Source: Paludibacteraceae bacterium | GTDB taxonomy: Bacteria; Bacteroidota; Bacteroidia; Bacteroidales; Paludibacteraceae | Length of the DNA stretch: 10,286 bases | Reading direction: 5' to 3' | Assembly (NCBI GenBank): GCA_947445425.1 | Contig: CANFFA010000054.1 | Span: 1 to 10,286, forward strand | Shown here: in pieces, positions 1 through 7,082 of the stretch | Layout: each line of letters begins with the position of its first letter | Position numbering within the stretch: the first letter of the stretch is position 1 | Notes under the pieces: model-generated | The model's database searches: none | Told to the model about the DNA's origin: nothing | Seen by the model: the letters and a program-made list of their open reading frames with translations, nothing else | Program-made: the position numbers and the translations under genes

Positions 1-2
1 AC

Positions 3-338
3 ATATTTCGATTTCAAATACCCAACTTACAGTATCTGGTATTTGAAAAATATATTGCAGAAGAACTTTGCGTAAAGAGAGCCATACCCGGAAATTGCTG
101 TCAAGGTAAATGTTTTAGGGATACAAAAATTAGTGTCATTAACGCTACTCACGAAAGTGAAAACACAAAAGAAAACCATTCTGGTAAAAAATCACAAATA
201 AAAGATGTAAAAGAATATCTTTCTTTTCATACTTTCATACCCACTATAGCTGAGCATTCAGTTAAGCTATTTCTAAACTCCTCGGCAACAATATTCTCTA
301 GAACGTTGGCTGCCATTTTCATTCCTCCTCAATTTTAA
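3..338 (+). CDS. Small cysteine-motif protein of TonB-receptor loci (partial, 5' end outside window)
   Basis: An open frame runs from the window edge to a TAA at 336-338, giving 111 visible residues with no start codon, so the N-terminus lies upstream. The visible part contains the segment YIAEELC, then a Cys cluster CCQGKCF about ten residues later, a polar Lys/Glu/His-rich middle, and a hydrophobic C-terminus ending IFIPPQF. From memory, this layout (YIA-x-x-LC, C-x-GKC, end with a PP motif) matches a short secreted or membrane-anchored Bacteroidota family found just upstream of TonB-dependent receptors; members are usually about 110-140 aa, so little should be missing. The three clustered cysteines suggest metal or thiol chemistry, but no function is established. 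It is followed in the same direction by the lipoprotein and receptor genes, with a promoter-like site between. The coding call is firm because the frame is open and the motif recognisable; the role is inference. Confidence 0.7.
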   Translation: MFRFQIPNLQYLVFEKYIAEELCVKRAIPGNCCQGKCFRDTKISVINATHESENTKENHSGKKSQIKDVKEYLSFHTFIPTIAEHSVKLFLNSSATIFSRTLAAIFIPPQF

Positions 339-346
339 TTTTTTCA

Positions 347-374
347 TTGAACCGTTTGCCTTCAGATACTTTTG
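347..374 (+). promoter_or_regulatory. Bacteroidota-type promoter for the lipoprotein gene
   Basis: TACTTTTG at 367-374 matches the Bacteroidota -7 element TAnnTTTG exactly. A TTG at 347-349 lies 17 nt upstream, as expected for the -33 element. Initiation would fall near 380 and leave a leader of about 70 nt. The lipoprotein gene, and possibly the receptor, could be transcribed separately from the small protein upstream. This is a sequence match only. Confidence 0.5.
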
Positions 375-451
375 AGGGCTATTTTAACATGCTCGTATTC
401 TATGAGTAAGTTCTTTCATTATTTATCAATCAAAAAAATTAAAACATTAAT

Positions 452-1273
452 ATGAAAACGATTTTATCAAAATTATCAATATTGTTACTCCTCTCAATTT
501 TTATTTTTTCCTGTAAAGACGAAGTTAAAGAAACTACAACAGCCGTACATCCACTTGAAGGTTTGATCAAACTTAATGAGGGTTATGCAGCAGGTGCAAA
601 AGTAGAAGTATGGGGGAAAAAGAACTATTTTCAAGGATATAATAATTTATCTGTAGTACTACTGGATTCAGCAAATACAAAAGATACCTTAAAAGATGCC
701 CATATCCATTTTTTACCTTATATGACCATGCCAATGATGAAGCATGCCTGTCCAGTTGAAAACCCTGGTGCACTAGCAATCAATGGGGTGTTTCCAGGAG
801 CAATATCATTTGTAATGCCTAGTATGGGAGGAACATGGGATTTAGGAATAAAAGTTCATAACCATAAAACAGGCAAGGGGGGAACTGCTATGTTCTCAAA
901 TATTACAGTAGATTCACCTTCAAGTACTGTATTAAAAGTTTTTAAGACCCCTGCAAATGGAGTACTTGTATTAAGTATGCTTGCACCTTTGACTCCAAAA
1001 GTTGGTGTAAATGATATTGAATTTACCATCCATAAAAAACTGACTGAATTGAAATGGCCTGCAGATACAACATTTACTTTAGCAATTGAGCCAACAATGC
1101 CAAGTATGGGTCATGGGTCGCCCAATAACGTAAATCCTATCCATTATAAAAATGGTCATTATAAAGGGAAAGTAAATTTTACCATGACAGGGGAATGGAA
1201 AATCGGAATCGTACTTAATAATGACACAACAATCGGAACAAGTGCAAATCGATATTTTAATATTACATTGTAA
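452..1273 (+). CDS. His/Met-rich lipoprotein with two YtkA/FixH-like repeats, putative copper-binding
   Basis: A lipoprotein signal peptide is clear: basic start, Leu/Ile-rich core at residues 8-18, and lipobox IFSC with the lipidated Cys at 21. The mature protein contains two related segments, roughly residues 84-140 and 208-258. Each has a Met/His cluster followed by a strand pair containing G-x-W and then a GI-x-V/L strand. The first cluster includes H84, H86, M91, M93, M95, M96, H98 and C100, with M122, M125, H136 and H138 further on. The second has M216, M219, H221, H231 and H236. The second segment resembles the YtkA/FixH-like beta domain. Such Met/His patches are typical of soft-metal, especially copper, binding. 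The gene lies just upstream of a TonB-dependent receptor, so a surface or periplasmic metal-binding partner is plausible. The start at 452 sits at the beginning of the signal peptide behind an A-rich leader. The domain call is moderate; metal identity is inferred. Confidence 0.8.
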   Translation: MKTILSKLSILLLLSIFIFSCKDEVKETTTAVHPLEGLIKLNEGYAAGAKVEVWGKKNYFQGYNNLSVVLLDSANTKDTLKDAHIHFLPYMTMPMMKHACPVENPGALAINGVFPGAISFVMPSMGGTWDLGIKVHNHKTGKGGTAMFSNITVDSPSSTVLKVFKTPANGVLVLSMLAPLTPKVGVNDIEFTIHKKLTELKWPADTTFTLAIEPTMPSMGHGSPNNVNPIHYKNGHYKGKVNFTMTGEWKIGIVLNNDTTIGTSANRYFNITL

Positions 1274-1278
1274 TCATC

Positions 1279-1307
1279 AAAAGGCGGAAAGTTAATTTCC
1301 GCCTTTT
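1279..1307 (+). terminator. Terminator-like hairpin between lipoprotein and receptor genes
   Basis: A perfect 12-bp stem (1279-1290 with 1296-1307) with a GGCGG core and a 5-nt loop starts 6 nt after the lipoprotein stop codon. Four T's end the right arm and a fifth follows. It looks like an intrinsic terminator or attenuator. The receptor start codon at 1321 is only 13 nt past the stem, so receptor mRNA probably arises by read-through or processing here. Confidence 0.75.
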
Positions 1308-1320
1308 TCAAAATACGATT

Positions 1321-3369
1321 ATGTATAAAAGCTTAGTTTTGGGATTATTAATACTTACAACATTTATAGTTAAGGGAGAGAAAAACAGTTGGAAAGATAC
1401 GGTCAGTTTGAAGGAAGTCTCCGTTTCCGTATCAGTACCTTTGAATAATAAGGAAGTCGTAGATTTTTACCGCAGCAATGAATTTTCGACTTTGGACAAT
1501 ATGAACGCAAGGTTGGAGGGATTGACCCTGATAAAAAGAGGAGCTTATGCCTTGGAGCCACAGATGAACGGATTTTCGGGCGGACAGTTAAATGTGACCA
1601 TAGATGGGATGAAAATGTTTGGGGCTTGTACGGATAAAATGGATCCTGTCACCTCCTATATTGAACCAACGAACCTAAAGTCCATCAAGTTAAAGTCCGG
1701 TACCAATTGCTCAGAACATGGTTGTAATATAGGTGGCTCCATGGATATGTCTCTACAAGAGCCTGATGAAAAAGGCGGAGATCAAACTGCGTCCATTTCT
1801 TATGGTACTGAAAGTGTATCGAACAGTAAAAATGTATTGTTTTCACTGGGTTTAAATAAGGAGAAATGGTCGTGGATTTCTGATGGGGTTTATAGAAAAA
1901 CGGAGAGGTATCGAGCTGGTAATGGATTGATTATACCATTTTCTCAATTTGAAAAAACAAATTTACACAGTGCGTTAAAATATTCACCGAATGAAATAAG
2001 CAGTCTGAAAGCTGATGTTTTGTATGACATTGCCCGCAATGTAGGTTATCCTGCTTTACCGATGGATGTGAGTTTGGCAAGGGGAAGTTTGTTTGCGCTG
2101 GAGTATCAAAGAAAAGCAATCACCCAACTAAAAGCAAAAGTCTATTATAACCAAGTAGTTCATATTATGGACGATTCTCAACGAGACAGTCTTTATTTAT
2201 TGAAAAACAAGCCTGTTGGAAAGTCGGATTCGGTATACATGCGGATGGATATGCCAGGTAAAAGTTCGACCTTTGGATCATACATTCAACTGATGGTGCC
2301 CTGGGGTGAGCGGAATAAGCTGACCCTTAAGGCGGATCATTATACGAATTACTCCCTAGCCGAAATGACCATGCACATGCGCTATGCGGGACAGGCACCC
2401 GAGAAACCGATGTACATGCAGACATGGCCAGCCATGCTTAGAAATGTGAGTGGGGTTTATGCAGAGAATAGTAGCTACCTCACATCAAACCTGATGGTAA
2501 GTACCAATGCCAGATTGGATTACAACATCGACCAACTGGATTCGGAATACGGACCGGAGCAATTTGGCATTTTCAACTATAATGTAGAGAAGGTGAAAAC
2601 CAATGTCATTAAAAGCATTAATCTGTCGGCACAATACCATTTCGAAACGGATTTGAATTTGACCGCAACGGCAGGTCACTCTGAACGGATGCCCACGATT
2701 GGAGAAAGGATGGGATTTTATCTGTTTAATGCCTACGATGGCTTTGACTATATTGGAAATCCAAACCTAATGTCGGAGCAATCTAATTTTATGAAGGCTA
2801 CTTTTCAAGTCACCAAACCTACTTTTAAAATCAATATCAGTCCGTCCATGAGTTTTCTGAGTGATTATATCATGGGGATTACCGATCCTGGGATTCCAGC
2901 AATGAATTTTCCTGCAAAAGGTATTAGAGTATATACAAATGTGCCCAAGGCCAAATTATTCAGTACGGATGTGCAATTGATGTATACTCCAACAGATTAT
3001 TTTACAGCCTTTTGCCTAAGTAAATATACTTATGGAGAGATCAATGAAGGTGAAGCAATGCCTTTGATGGCTCCTTTGAAGAATGTTTTGGCACTACAAT
3101 ATCAGAAAAATGGTTTACAACTTCAAGCGGAATGCGAATCGGCACTTTCTCAAAAGCGGATCAATATTCTTTACGGTGAGCAGATTACTCCTTCATTTAC
3201 GGTTGTAAACCTAAAAAGTAGCTATGAATTTTCATATTCCAAACTTAGTTTTAATACTAGTGCGGGAGTAACGAACCTCTTTAACAAAGTATATTATGAA
3301 CATTTGGATATAGGAAGGATTTATCGACCGGGAAGAAGTGTGGAGTTGTATGTGAAAGTGGGGTATTGA
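1321..3369 (+). CDS. TonB-dependent outer-membrane receptor, OprC/NosA-like, putative copper uptake
   Basis: This 682-aa protein has a signal peptide at about 1-19, a possible TonB-box region near residues 28-38 (VSLKEVSVSVS), a plug domain at about 50-155, and a long beta-barrel ending in an aromatic residue (VKVGY), as outer-membrane barrels do. The carboxypeptidase-like N-terminal extension common in Bacteroidota SusC proteins is absent, so this is a simple transporter. The plug has FGACTDKMDP with C103 and M107. The known copper receptors OprC and NosA carry a related C-x3-M plug segment followed by DP, and in OprC the Cys and Met bind copper together with an H-x-M loop (recalled from the literature). 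A Met/His-rich stretch here, M349, M351, H352, M353, then M364 and M366, could supply further ligands, although an exact H-x-M is not there. C130, H133 and C135 form another small cluster in the plug. The His/Met lipoprotein upstream supports a copper role. The receptor class is secure; the substrate is inferred. Confidence 0.9.
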   Translation: MYKSLVLGLLILTTFIVKGEKNSWKDTVSLKEVSVSVSVPLNNKEVVDFYRSNEFSTLDNMNARLEGLTLIKRGAYALEPQMNGFSGGQLNVTIDGMKMFGACTDKMDPVTSYIEPTNLKSIKLKSGTNCSEHGCNIGGSMDMSLQEPDEKGGDQTASISYGTESVSNSKNVLFSLGLNKEKWSWISDGVYRKTERYRAGNGLIIPFSQFEKTNLHSALKYSPNEISSLKADVLYDIARNVGYPALPMDVSLARGSLFALEYQRKAITQLKAKVYYNQVVHIMDDSQRDSLYLLKNKPVGKSDSVYMRMDMPGKSSTFGSYIQLMVPWGERNKLTLKADHYTNYSLAEMTMHMRYAGQAPEKPMYMQTWPAMLRNVSGVYAENSSYLTSNLMVSTNARLDYNIDQLDSEYGPEQFGIFNYNVEKVKTNVIKSINLSAQYHFETDLNLTATAGHSERMPTIGERMGFYLFNAYDGFDYIGNPNLMSEQSNFMKATFQVTKPTFKINISPSMSFLSDYIMGITDPGIPAMNFPAKGIRVYTNVPKAKLFSTDVQLMYTPTDYFTAFCLSKYTYGEINEGEAMPLMAPLKNVLALQYQKNGLQLQAECESALSQKRINILYGEQITPSFTVVNLKSSYEFSYSKLSFNTSAGVTNLFNKVYYEHLDIGRIYRPGRSVELYVKVGY

Positions 3370-3577
3370 AAAAGGAGAGCATTGATTGATTTATGTGATA
3401 CATGAATGAGGGTAAATAACTATTTTTGCAATTAGAGACTTTTTATAATTATTGTCTTGCAAGGCAAGCTTACTTTTAGCAGAACCAAGCGAAAGACACT
3501 TTGTCGAATCAGTTGAATCCTAATAGATTAACACCGCTTTAATAAAAATCTAACCACTAGTTTAAATTTCCCGCACT
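3370..3577. other. Intergenic region before the ORF6N gene
   Basis: No coding frame or RNA gene is apparent in these 208 nt, and no convincing hairpin follows the receptor stop. The only promoter-like candidates on the plus strand are TACTTTTA at 3471-3478, one base off TAnnTTTG, with a TTG 16 nt upstream at 3452-3454, and an isolated TATTTTTG at 3421-3428 without a correctly spaced TTG. Either could serve the ORF6N gene; neither is strong. Confidence 0.3.
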
Positions 3578-4138
3578 ATGGAAATAGCACTTATTCAAAG
3601 TAAAATATATACAATTAGAAACTCTAAAGTAATGCTTGACTTTGATTTAGCGGAGCTATACCGAGTAGAAACGAAAAATCTAAATTTAAGCGTAAAACGA
3701 AACTTAAGACGTTTTCCTACTGATTTCATGTTTCAGCTTAGTGTTGAAGAGTGGAATAGTTTGAGGTTGCAAATTGAAACCTCAAAGCAAGGAGGACGAC
3801 GTTATTTGCCTTATGCTTTTACAAAACAAGGAGTTGCTATGCTTTCTGGCTTACTTAACAGCGACATTGCCATTGAAATGAACATTGCCATTATGCGTAC
3901 TTTTATTGCAGTACGACAATTCATTATCCAATCTCCTGTTGAAAGAAAAACCGAACTAAAAATGGAGTTGAAGGAATTAAAAGCCTATATCGAAGAGGTT
4001 TTTTCTGACTATAATGAGATAAATGAAGATACGCGAATGCAAATTGAACTTATCAATCAATCTTTAGCTGAATTGCAAACTGATAAAAAACAAAATTCAA
4101 AACCTCGAAATAAAATTGGGTTTATAAAGGAGGGATAA
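3578..4138 (+). CDS. ORF6N domain-containing protein (KilA-N-related, phage-type DNA-binding)
   Basis: The N-terminal half, residues about 5-90, fits the ORF6N domain. It includes the segments VMLDFDLAELYRVETK, NLSVKRNLRRFPTDFMF and YAFTKQGVAMLSGLL. A helical stretch containing NIAIMRTFIAVRQF follows at about 100-117, then a charged, probably coiled-coil region at 120-170 and a Lys-rich end. ORF6N proteins were first noted in phage genomes and are thought to bind DNA; stand-alone copies of about 150-300 aa are common in Bacteroidota chromosomes, where their role is unknown. Here there are no phage, integrase or toxin-antitoxin genes beside it. It converges with trpS on a shared hairpin. The ATG at 3578 fits because the conserved domain begins a few residues later. 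The basic RNLRRF segment (41-46) is a candidate nucleic-acid contact. Confidence 0.88.
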   Translation: MEIALIQSKIYTIRNSKVMLDFDLAELYRVETKNLNLSVKRNLRRFPTDFMFQLSVEEWNSLRLQIETSKQGGRRYLPYAFTKQGVAMLSGLLNSDIAIEMNIAIMRTFIAVRQFIIQSPVERKTELKMELKELKAYIEEVFSDYNEINEDTRMQIELINQSLAELQTDKKQNSKPRNKIGFIKEG

Positions 4139-4180
4139 TCCATCGTCTACATTGATATATCTGACAAATGAGTTCTAATA

Positions 4181-4220
4181 CAACAAAAGCTTGCTCCCTC
4201 ATCGGAACAAGCTTTTGCTG
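4181..4220. terminator. Shared terminator hairpin between convergent ORF6N and trpS genes
   Basis: CAAAAGCTTG at 4184-4193 pairs perfectly with CAAGCTTTTG at 4208-4217. The stem extends inward and outward with one mismatch on each side, leaving a loop of about 6 nt. It lies between two converging stop codons (4138 plus, 4238 minus), so it probably ends transcription from both sides. Neither side has a long external T tract; the T's are within the stem. Confidence 0.65.
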
Positions 4221-4237
4221 TTATATATCGAACTCCA

Positions 4238-5233
4238 TCAAAACGTTTTAAACCCAATAATCTCACGCACTTCACGAATCGTTTTGGCGGCACTCTCTTG
4301 CGCTTTTTCTTTTCCCATGCGGCGAACTTTGTTGATGTACTCATCATTGCTTAGAAGCTCTTTAATTCGCTCACGGAAGGGTTCTGTAAAGGAAATCATG
4401 TCCTGTGCCAATTGCTTCTTCATATCGCCGTAACGAATGGAACAGCTGTTGTACTGCTCATCAAAGAATGAGAAGGTTTCAGGTGCAGAGACTACTTTCA
4501 TTAGTTGAAAGATGTTCTGAATGGCTTCCGCTTTGGGTTGGTTCGGTTCGGTAGGACCGGCATCGGTCACGGCTTTCATCACCTTTTTACGAATTGCTTC
4601 GGGTTCATCGGCAAAGTAGATGGCATTTCCCTCCCCTTCTGATTTTCCCATTTTACCGCTTCCGTTTAGTCCTGGGATTTTTACCAATTCATTTCCAAAA
4701 TTAAAAGCTTGTGGTTCTGGGAAGTAGTCGGTATTATACATTCGATTGAAACGATTGCCAAAGGTACGGGTCATCTCCAAATGTTGCTCTTGGTCCTTTC
4801 CAACGGGAACCTTGGTGGCACGGTGTATCAAAATATCAGCCGCCATCAAAGTAGGATAAGTCAACAATCCTGCATTTACATTATCTGCTTGCTGACGGAT
4901 TTTATCTTTGAAGGAGGTACAACGCTCTAATTCACCAATATAAGCATTCATATTGAGGAATAAATAGAGCTCTGCCACTTCTGGAACGTCACTTTGAACA
5001 TATAAAGTAGCTTGTTCTGGATCCAATCCAGCAGCCAAATACTCCACCAAAATTTGACGAACATTTCCGTTCAAATCACCAGGGGTTGGATGCGTAGTAA
5101 GAGAATGATAATCGGCAATAAAGAAGTAGCAATTGTGCTCACTCTGCATGCTGATAAAATTGCGCAAGGCGCCAAAATAATTTCCAAGGTGGAGGTTTCC
5201 GGTGGGACGAATACCGCTAACGACAGTTTGCAT
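4238..5233 (-). CDS. trpS: Tryptophan--tRNA ligase (TrpRS)
   Basis: A class I aminoacyl-tRNA synthetase of 331 aa that charges tRNA-Trp with tryptophan in the cytoplasm using ATP. The HIGH-type signature is PTGNLHLGN at residues 10-18, and the KMSKS loop appears as KMGKS at 194-198, the Gly form being common in bacterial TrpRS. Other family marks include FIADYHSLT, the ERCTSFKDK region, ADILIHRATKVPVGKDQ and EPEAIRKKVMKAVTD. The length agrees with the usual bacterial enzyme of about 330 aa and the protein appears complete. The ATG at 5233 directly precedes the conserved VSGIRPTG segment. The gene follows an Lrp/AsnC-type regulator on the same strand with 47 nt between and no clear terminator, so the two may share a transcript. 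Confidence 0.97.
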   Translation of the reverse strand: MQTVVSGIRPTGNLHLGNYFGALRNFISMQSEHNCYFFIADYHSLTTHPTPGDLNGNVRQILVEYLAAGLDPEQATLYVQSDVPEVAELYLFLNMNAYIGELERCTSFKDKIRQQADNVNAGLLTYPTLMAADILIHRATKVPVGKDQEQHLEMTRTFGNRFNRMYNTDYFPEPQAFNFGNELVKIPGLNGSGKMGKSEGEGNAIYFADEPEAIRKKVMKAVTDAGPTEPNQPKAEAIQNIFQLMKVVSAPETFSFFDEQYNSCSIRYGDMKKQLAQDMISFTEPFRERIKELLSNDEYINKVRRMGKEKAQESAAKTIREVREIIGFKTF

Positions 5234-5280
5234 AAGTTGGGAGTTGGGAAAAGTAAATGAAATTATATAAGGAGTTTGAA

Positions 5281-5736
5281 TTATTCTATTGGTATCGTTC
5301 TTTTGATACGTTGGTCGAGTGAGGTCAAAGTTTCAGTGGTAGCCACCCCTTTGATCTCCTGAATGCGGGAATTCAGTAATTCCATTAAATGCTCATCATT
5401 TTTAGCATATAGCTTGATAAGTAGCGTATAAGCACCCAAGGTATATTGTGATTCTACAACTTCTGGAATTTTTTCCAACTCTGCTACAACTTCCTTGTAC
5501 ATAGAACCACGCTCCAAAGTAATTCCAATGTAAACACACATTTGAAAACCAAGCATTTTAGGGTTTACAAAATAACCTGAACCAGTGATTACATTGATGT
5601 CTATCAGTCTTTGAACCCTTTGATGAATGGCAGCACGAGAAACACCACACTCATCAGCTACATCTTTAAAAGGCATACGGGCATTCTGTGTAATGATTTG
5701 CAGAATCTTACGGTCAAGTTGATCTATTTTTTCCAT
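5281..5736 (-). CDS. Lrp/AsnC-family transcriptional regulator
   Basis: This 151-aa protein has the standard two-domain plan. An N-terminal winged helix-turn-helix covers about residues 5-55: QLDRKILQIITQNARMPFKD, then the recognition-helix region GVSRAAIHQRVQRL at 31-44. A C-terminal RAM (effector-binding and oligomerisation) domain covers about 65-140 and includes YTLGAYTLLIKLYAKNDEHL. Family members bind amino acids or related small molecules and control amino-acid metabolism genes as dimers or octamers. The effector cannot be read from sequence. The ATG at 5736 is supported by the typical short lead into the LDRKIL motif. It precedes trpS in the same direction, which could suit amino-acid-linked control, although Lrp-family genes sit in many contexts. 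I saw no good TAnnTTTG element in the upstream region on this strand. Confidence 0.93.
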   Translation of the reverse strand: MEKIDQLDRKILQIITQNARMPFKDVADECGVSRAAIHQRVQRLIDINVITGSGYFVNPKMLGFQMCVYIGITLERGSMYKEVVAELEKIPEVVESQYTLGAYTLLIKLYAKNDEHLMELLNSRIQEIKGVATTETLTSLDQRIKRTIPIE

Positions 5737-6124
5737 TTTTATCTAAATAAGTGATTTTAAATACTGTTACGACTGTTAAGTAATAGCTATGATATAATGT
5801 AGTATTATTTGTTCGCTCCGAAAAATATTTTTTGAACGCAAAGATGCAAAGGTGCTAAGATGCAAAGAAATTTACATACTGTATATCTGAACTTTGCGTC
5901 TTCAAAACTTAGCGTTCTTGGCGTTCAAAAATATTTAAATGATAAATCGGATTAGTCTAGATAATACGACATTAAATTGTTCTAATTACTTATTTCTATC
6001 TGCAAAAACGATTGTTCAACAAAAGTATAGAAAAAATCATGATTTTCAAAAAGAAAGTGGCATAAAAGCAATTTTATGATAGAAATAATGTAATATAAGC
6101 TGAGTTGGCTATCATTTTGACAAA
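5737..6124. other. Non-coding region with a dispersed-type repeat
   Basis: This is the larger part of a 450-nt gap between the Lrp-family gene and the FKBP cluster, both on the minus strand. No plausible coding frame is present. It contains the imperfect inverted repeat at 5823-5936; the rest is very AT-rich, with no promoter match, tRNA-like fold or other recognisable element. The promoter of the Lrp-family gene should lie here, but I cannot pick it out. Confidence 0.5.
5823..5936. repeat. Long imperfect inverted repeat of GCAAAG/CTTTGC words
   Basis: The outer arms, 5823-5839 and 5921-5936, are complementary across about 16 bp with one extra T in the left arm (AAATATTT...GAACGC against GCGTTC...AAATATTT). 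Inside, the left arm repeats GCAAAG-type words (ACGCAAAGATGCAAAGG, then GCTAAGATGCAAAG) and the right arm carries the matching CTTTGCGTCTTC, CTTAGCG and CTTGGCG words, although pairing is interrupted. About 20 nt in the middle are unpaired. I recall similar CTTTGCGTCTTTGCG hairpins scattered through intergenic regions of Bacteroidota genomes; their origin is unclear. It may fold as a long hairpin in RNA. Confidence 0.7.
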
Positions 6125-6155
6125 AATAGCCGGAGTAAATAATACTCCGGCTATT
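6125..6155 (-). terminator. Intrinsic terminator of the FKBP cluster
   Basis: A perfect 13-bp stem with a GCCGGAG core pairs 6125-6137 with 6143-6155 around a 5-nt loop. On the minus strand the stem runs into a T tract (TATTTTTG). It sits 31 nt after the stop codon of the last FKBP gene and is a textbook Rho-independent terminator. Confidence 0.88.
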
Positions 6156-6186
6156 CATTTTAGCTTCTATAAAGAAAGGCTATTTT

Positions 6187-7044
6187 TTATTTTTCAATTG
6201 AAAGCAATTCAACATCAAAAATCAACATAGAGAATGGTTTAATCGCACCACGATCTGCACCAGCATACGCTAATTCTTGAGGAACGAACAATTTGTATTT
6301 TGACCCAACTGGCATCAATTTCAATGCTTCTGTCCAACCTTTGATTACTTGATTTACAGGGAATACAACTGGTTCTTTGCGATCTACAGAGCTATCAAAA
6401 ACAGTTCCATCAATTAAAGTACCGTGGTAGTTTACTTTTACTTTACTAGTATCAGTAGGAAGTGGGCCATTACCTTTGGTAATTACTTGATATTGTAAGC
6501 CACTTGCAGTTGTAATTACACCTGGTTTGCTTTTGTTTTCTGCCAAGAATTTTTCTCCAGCAGCTTTGTTAGGTCCAAAGCTTTTTTCCATTTTTTTAGA
6601 TTGCAAAGCTTGCATTGTTTTTTGCAAATAAGCTTGCGCTTCTTGTGCATTCATTTGGATTTTAGAGCCTTTCATACCATTTACCAAACCTTGTTTGATC
6701 AAATCGATGTCCACTTTCAAAGTAGAATCACCCATTAAACCAGATTTAAGTTGGTCTTTCAAAGAGCTACCAATTTTAGTTCCCAAATCTTGAATTTCAG
6801 CATGTTCAGCATCTACTTCGCCTTTCATACCTTCTTTCAAACCGTCCAATAAAGAGGCTATTTTAATTTCAGCAGAATCACCTTTGATATAATAATCTTT
6901 GATACCGCCACCATTTGCTAAACCAAAAGCATAGTTTAAGCTATCCAATTGCGTTTTCAAAGTTGGTGTTTTAGCTTTATCGCTAGAACAAGAAGTAAAT
7001 GCAGCAACCATTAACACTGCAATGAATATATTCAGTTTTTTCAT
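6187..7044 (-). CDS. FKBP-type peptidyl-prolyl cis-trans isomerase lipoprotein
   Basis: The enzyme interconverts cis and trans peptide bonds before proline and may act as a chaperone outside the cytoplasm. A lipoprotein signal ends with lipobox FTSC, Cys at 19. An FKBP N-terminal (dimerisation) domain spans about 30-170, including [11 protein letters not shown] and GLMGDSTLK. The FKBP catalytic domain spans about 180-284. By comparison with FKBP12, pocket residues are present at Y206, F216, D217, R222, F228, V233, I234, W237, Y260 and F276. Two usual features differ: the YG after the last pocket Tyr is YA (260-261), and the loop commonly IPP is IKP (268-270). These changes touch the rim of the pocket and may alter substrate preference. 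The 285-aa length fits membrane-anchored FKBPs. The gene follows its N-domain paralogue by 38 nt and ends before a strong terminator. Confidence 0.93.
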   Translation of the reverse strand: MKKLNIFIAVLMVAAFTSCSSDKAKTPTLKTQLDSLNYAFGLANGGGIKDYYIKGDSAEIKIASLLDGLKEGMKGEVDAEHAEIQDLGTKIGSSLKDQLKSGLMGDSTLKVDIDLIKQGLVNGMKGSKIQMNAQEAQAYLQKTMQALQSKKMEKSFGPNKAAGEKFLAENKSKPGVITTASGLQYQVITKGNGPLPTDTSKVKVNYHGTLIDGTVFDSSVDRKEPVVFPVNQVIKGWTEALKLMPVGSKYKLFVPQELAYAGADRGAIKPFSMLIFDVELLSIEK

Positions 7045-7082
7045 TTTTCTGTATATTTATATTTTAAATTTGGATAAATAGC

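Noticed and set aside
573..779. Minus-strand open frame inside the lipoprotein gene
   Set aside because: It is an antisense frame of a well-supported gene with no recognisable protein features. The same applies to antisense frames at 1931-2119, 2485-2679, 4709-4930, 5012-5260 and 7673-7888.
3421..3428. TATTTTTG as a promoter for the ORF6N gene
   Set aside because: It matches the -7 element but has no TTG at the proper distance, and it would leave a 150-nt leader. It remains only a weak candidate.
4191..4433. Plus-strand open frame opposite trpS
   Set aside because: It lies over the terminator hairpin and the trpS coding sequence, and its translation resembles no protein family.
5823..5936. 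CRISPR array
   Set aside because: The repeated words are short, variable and arranged as an inverted repeat; there are no regular spacers and no cas genes.
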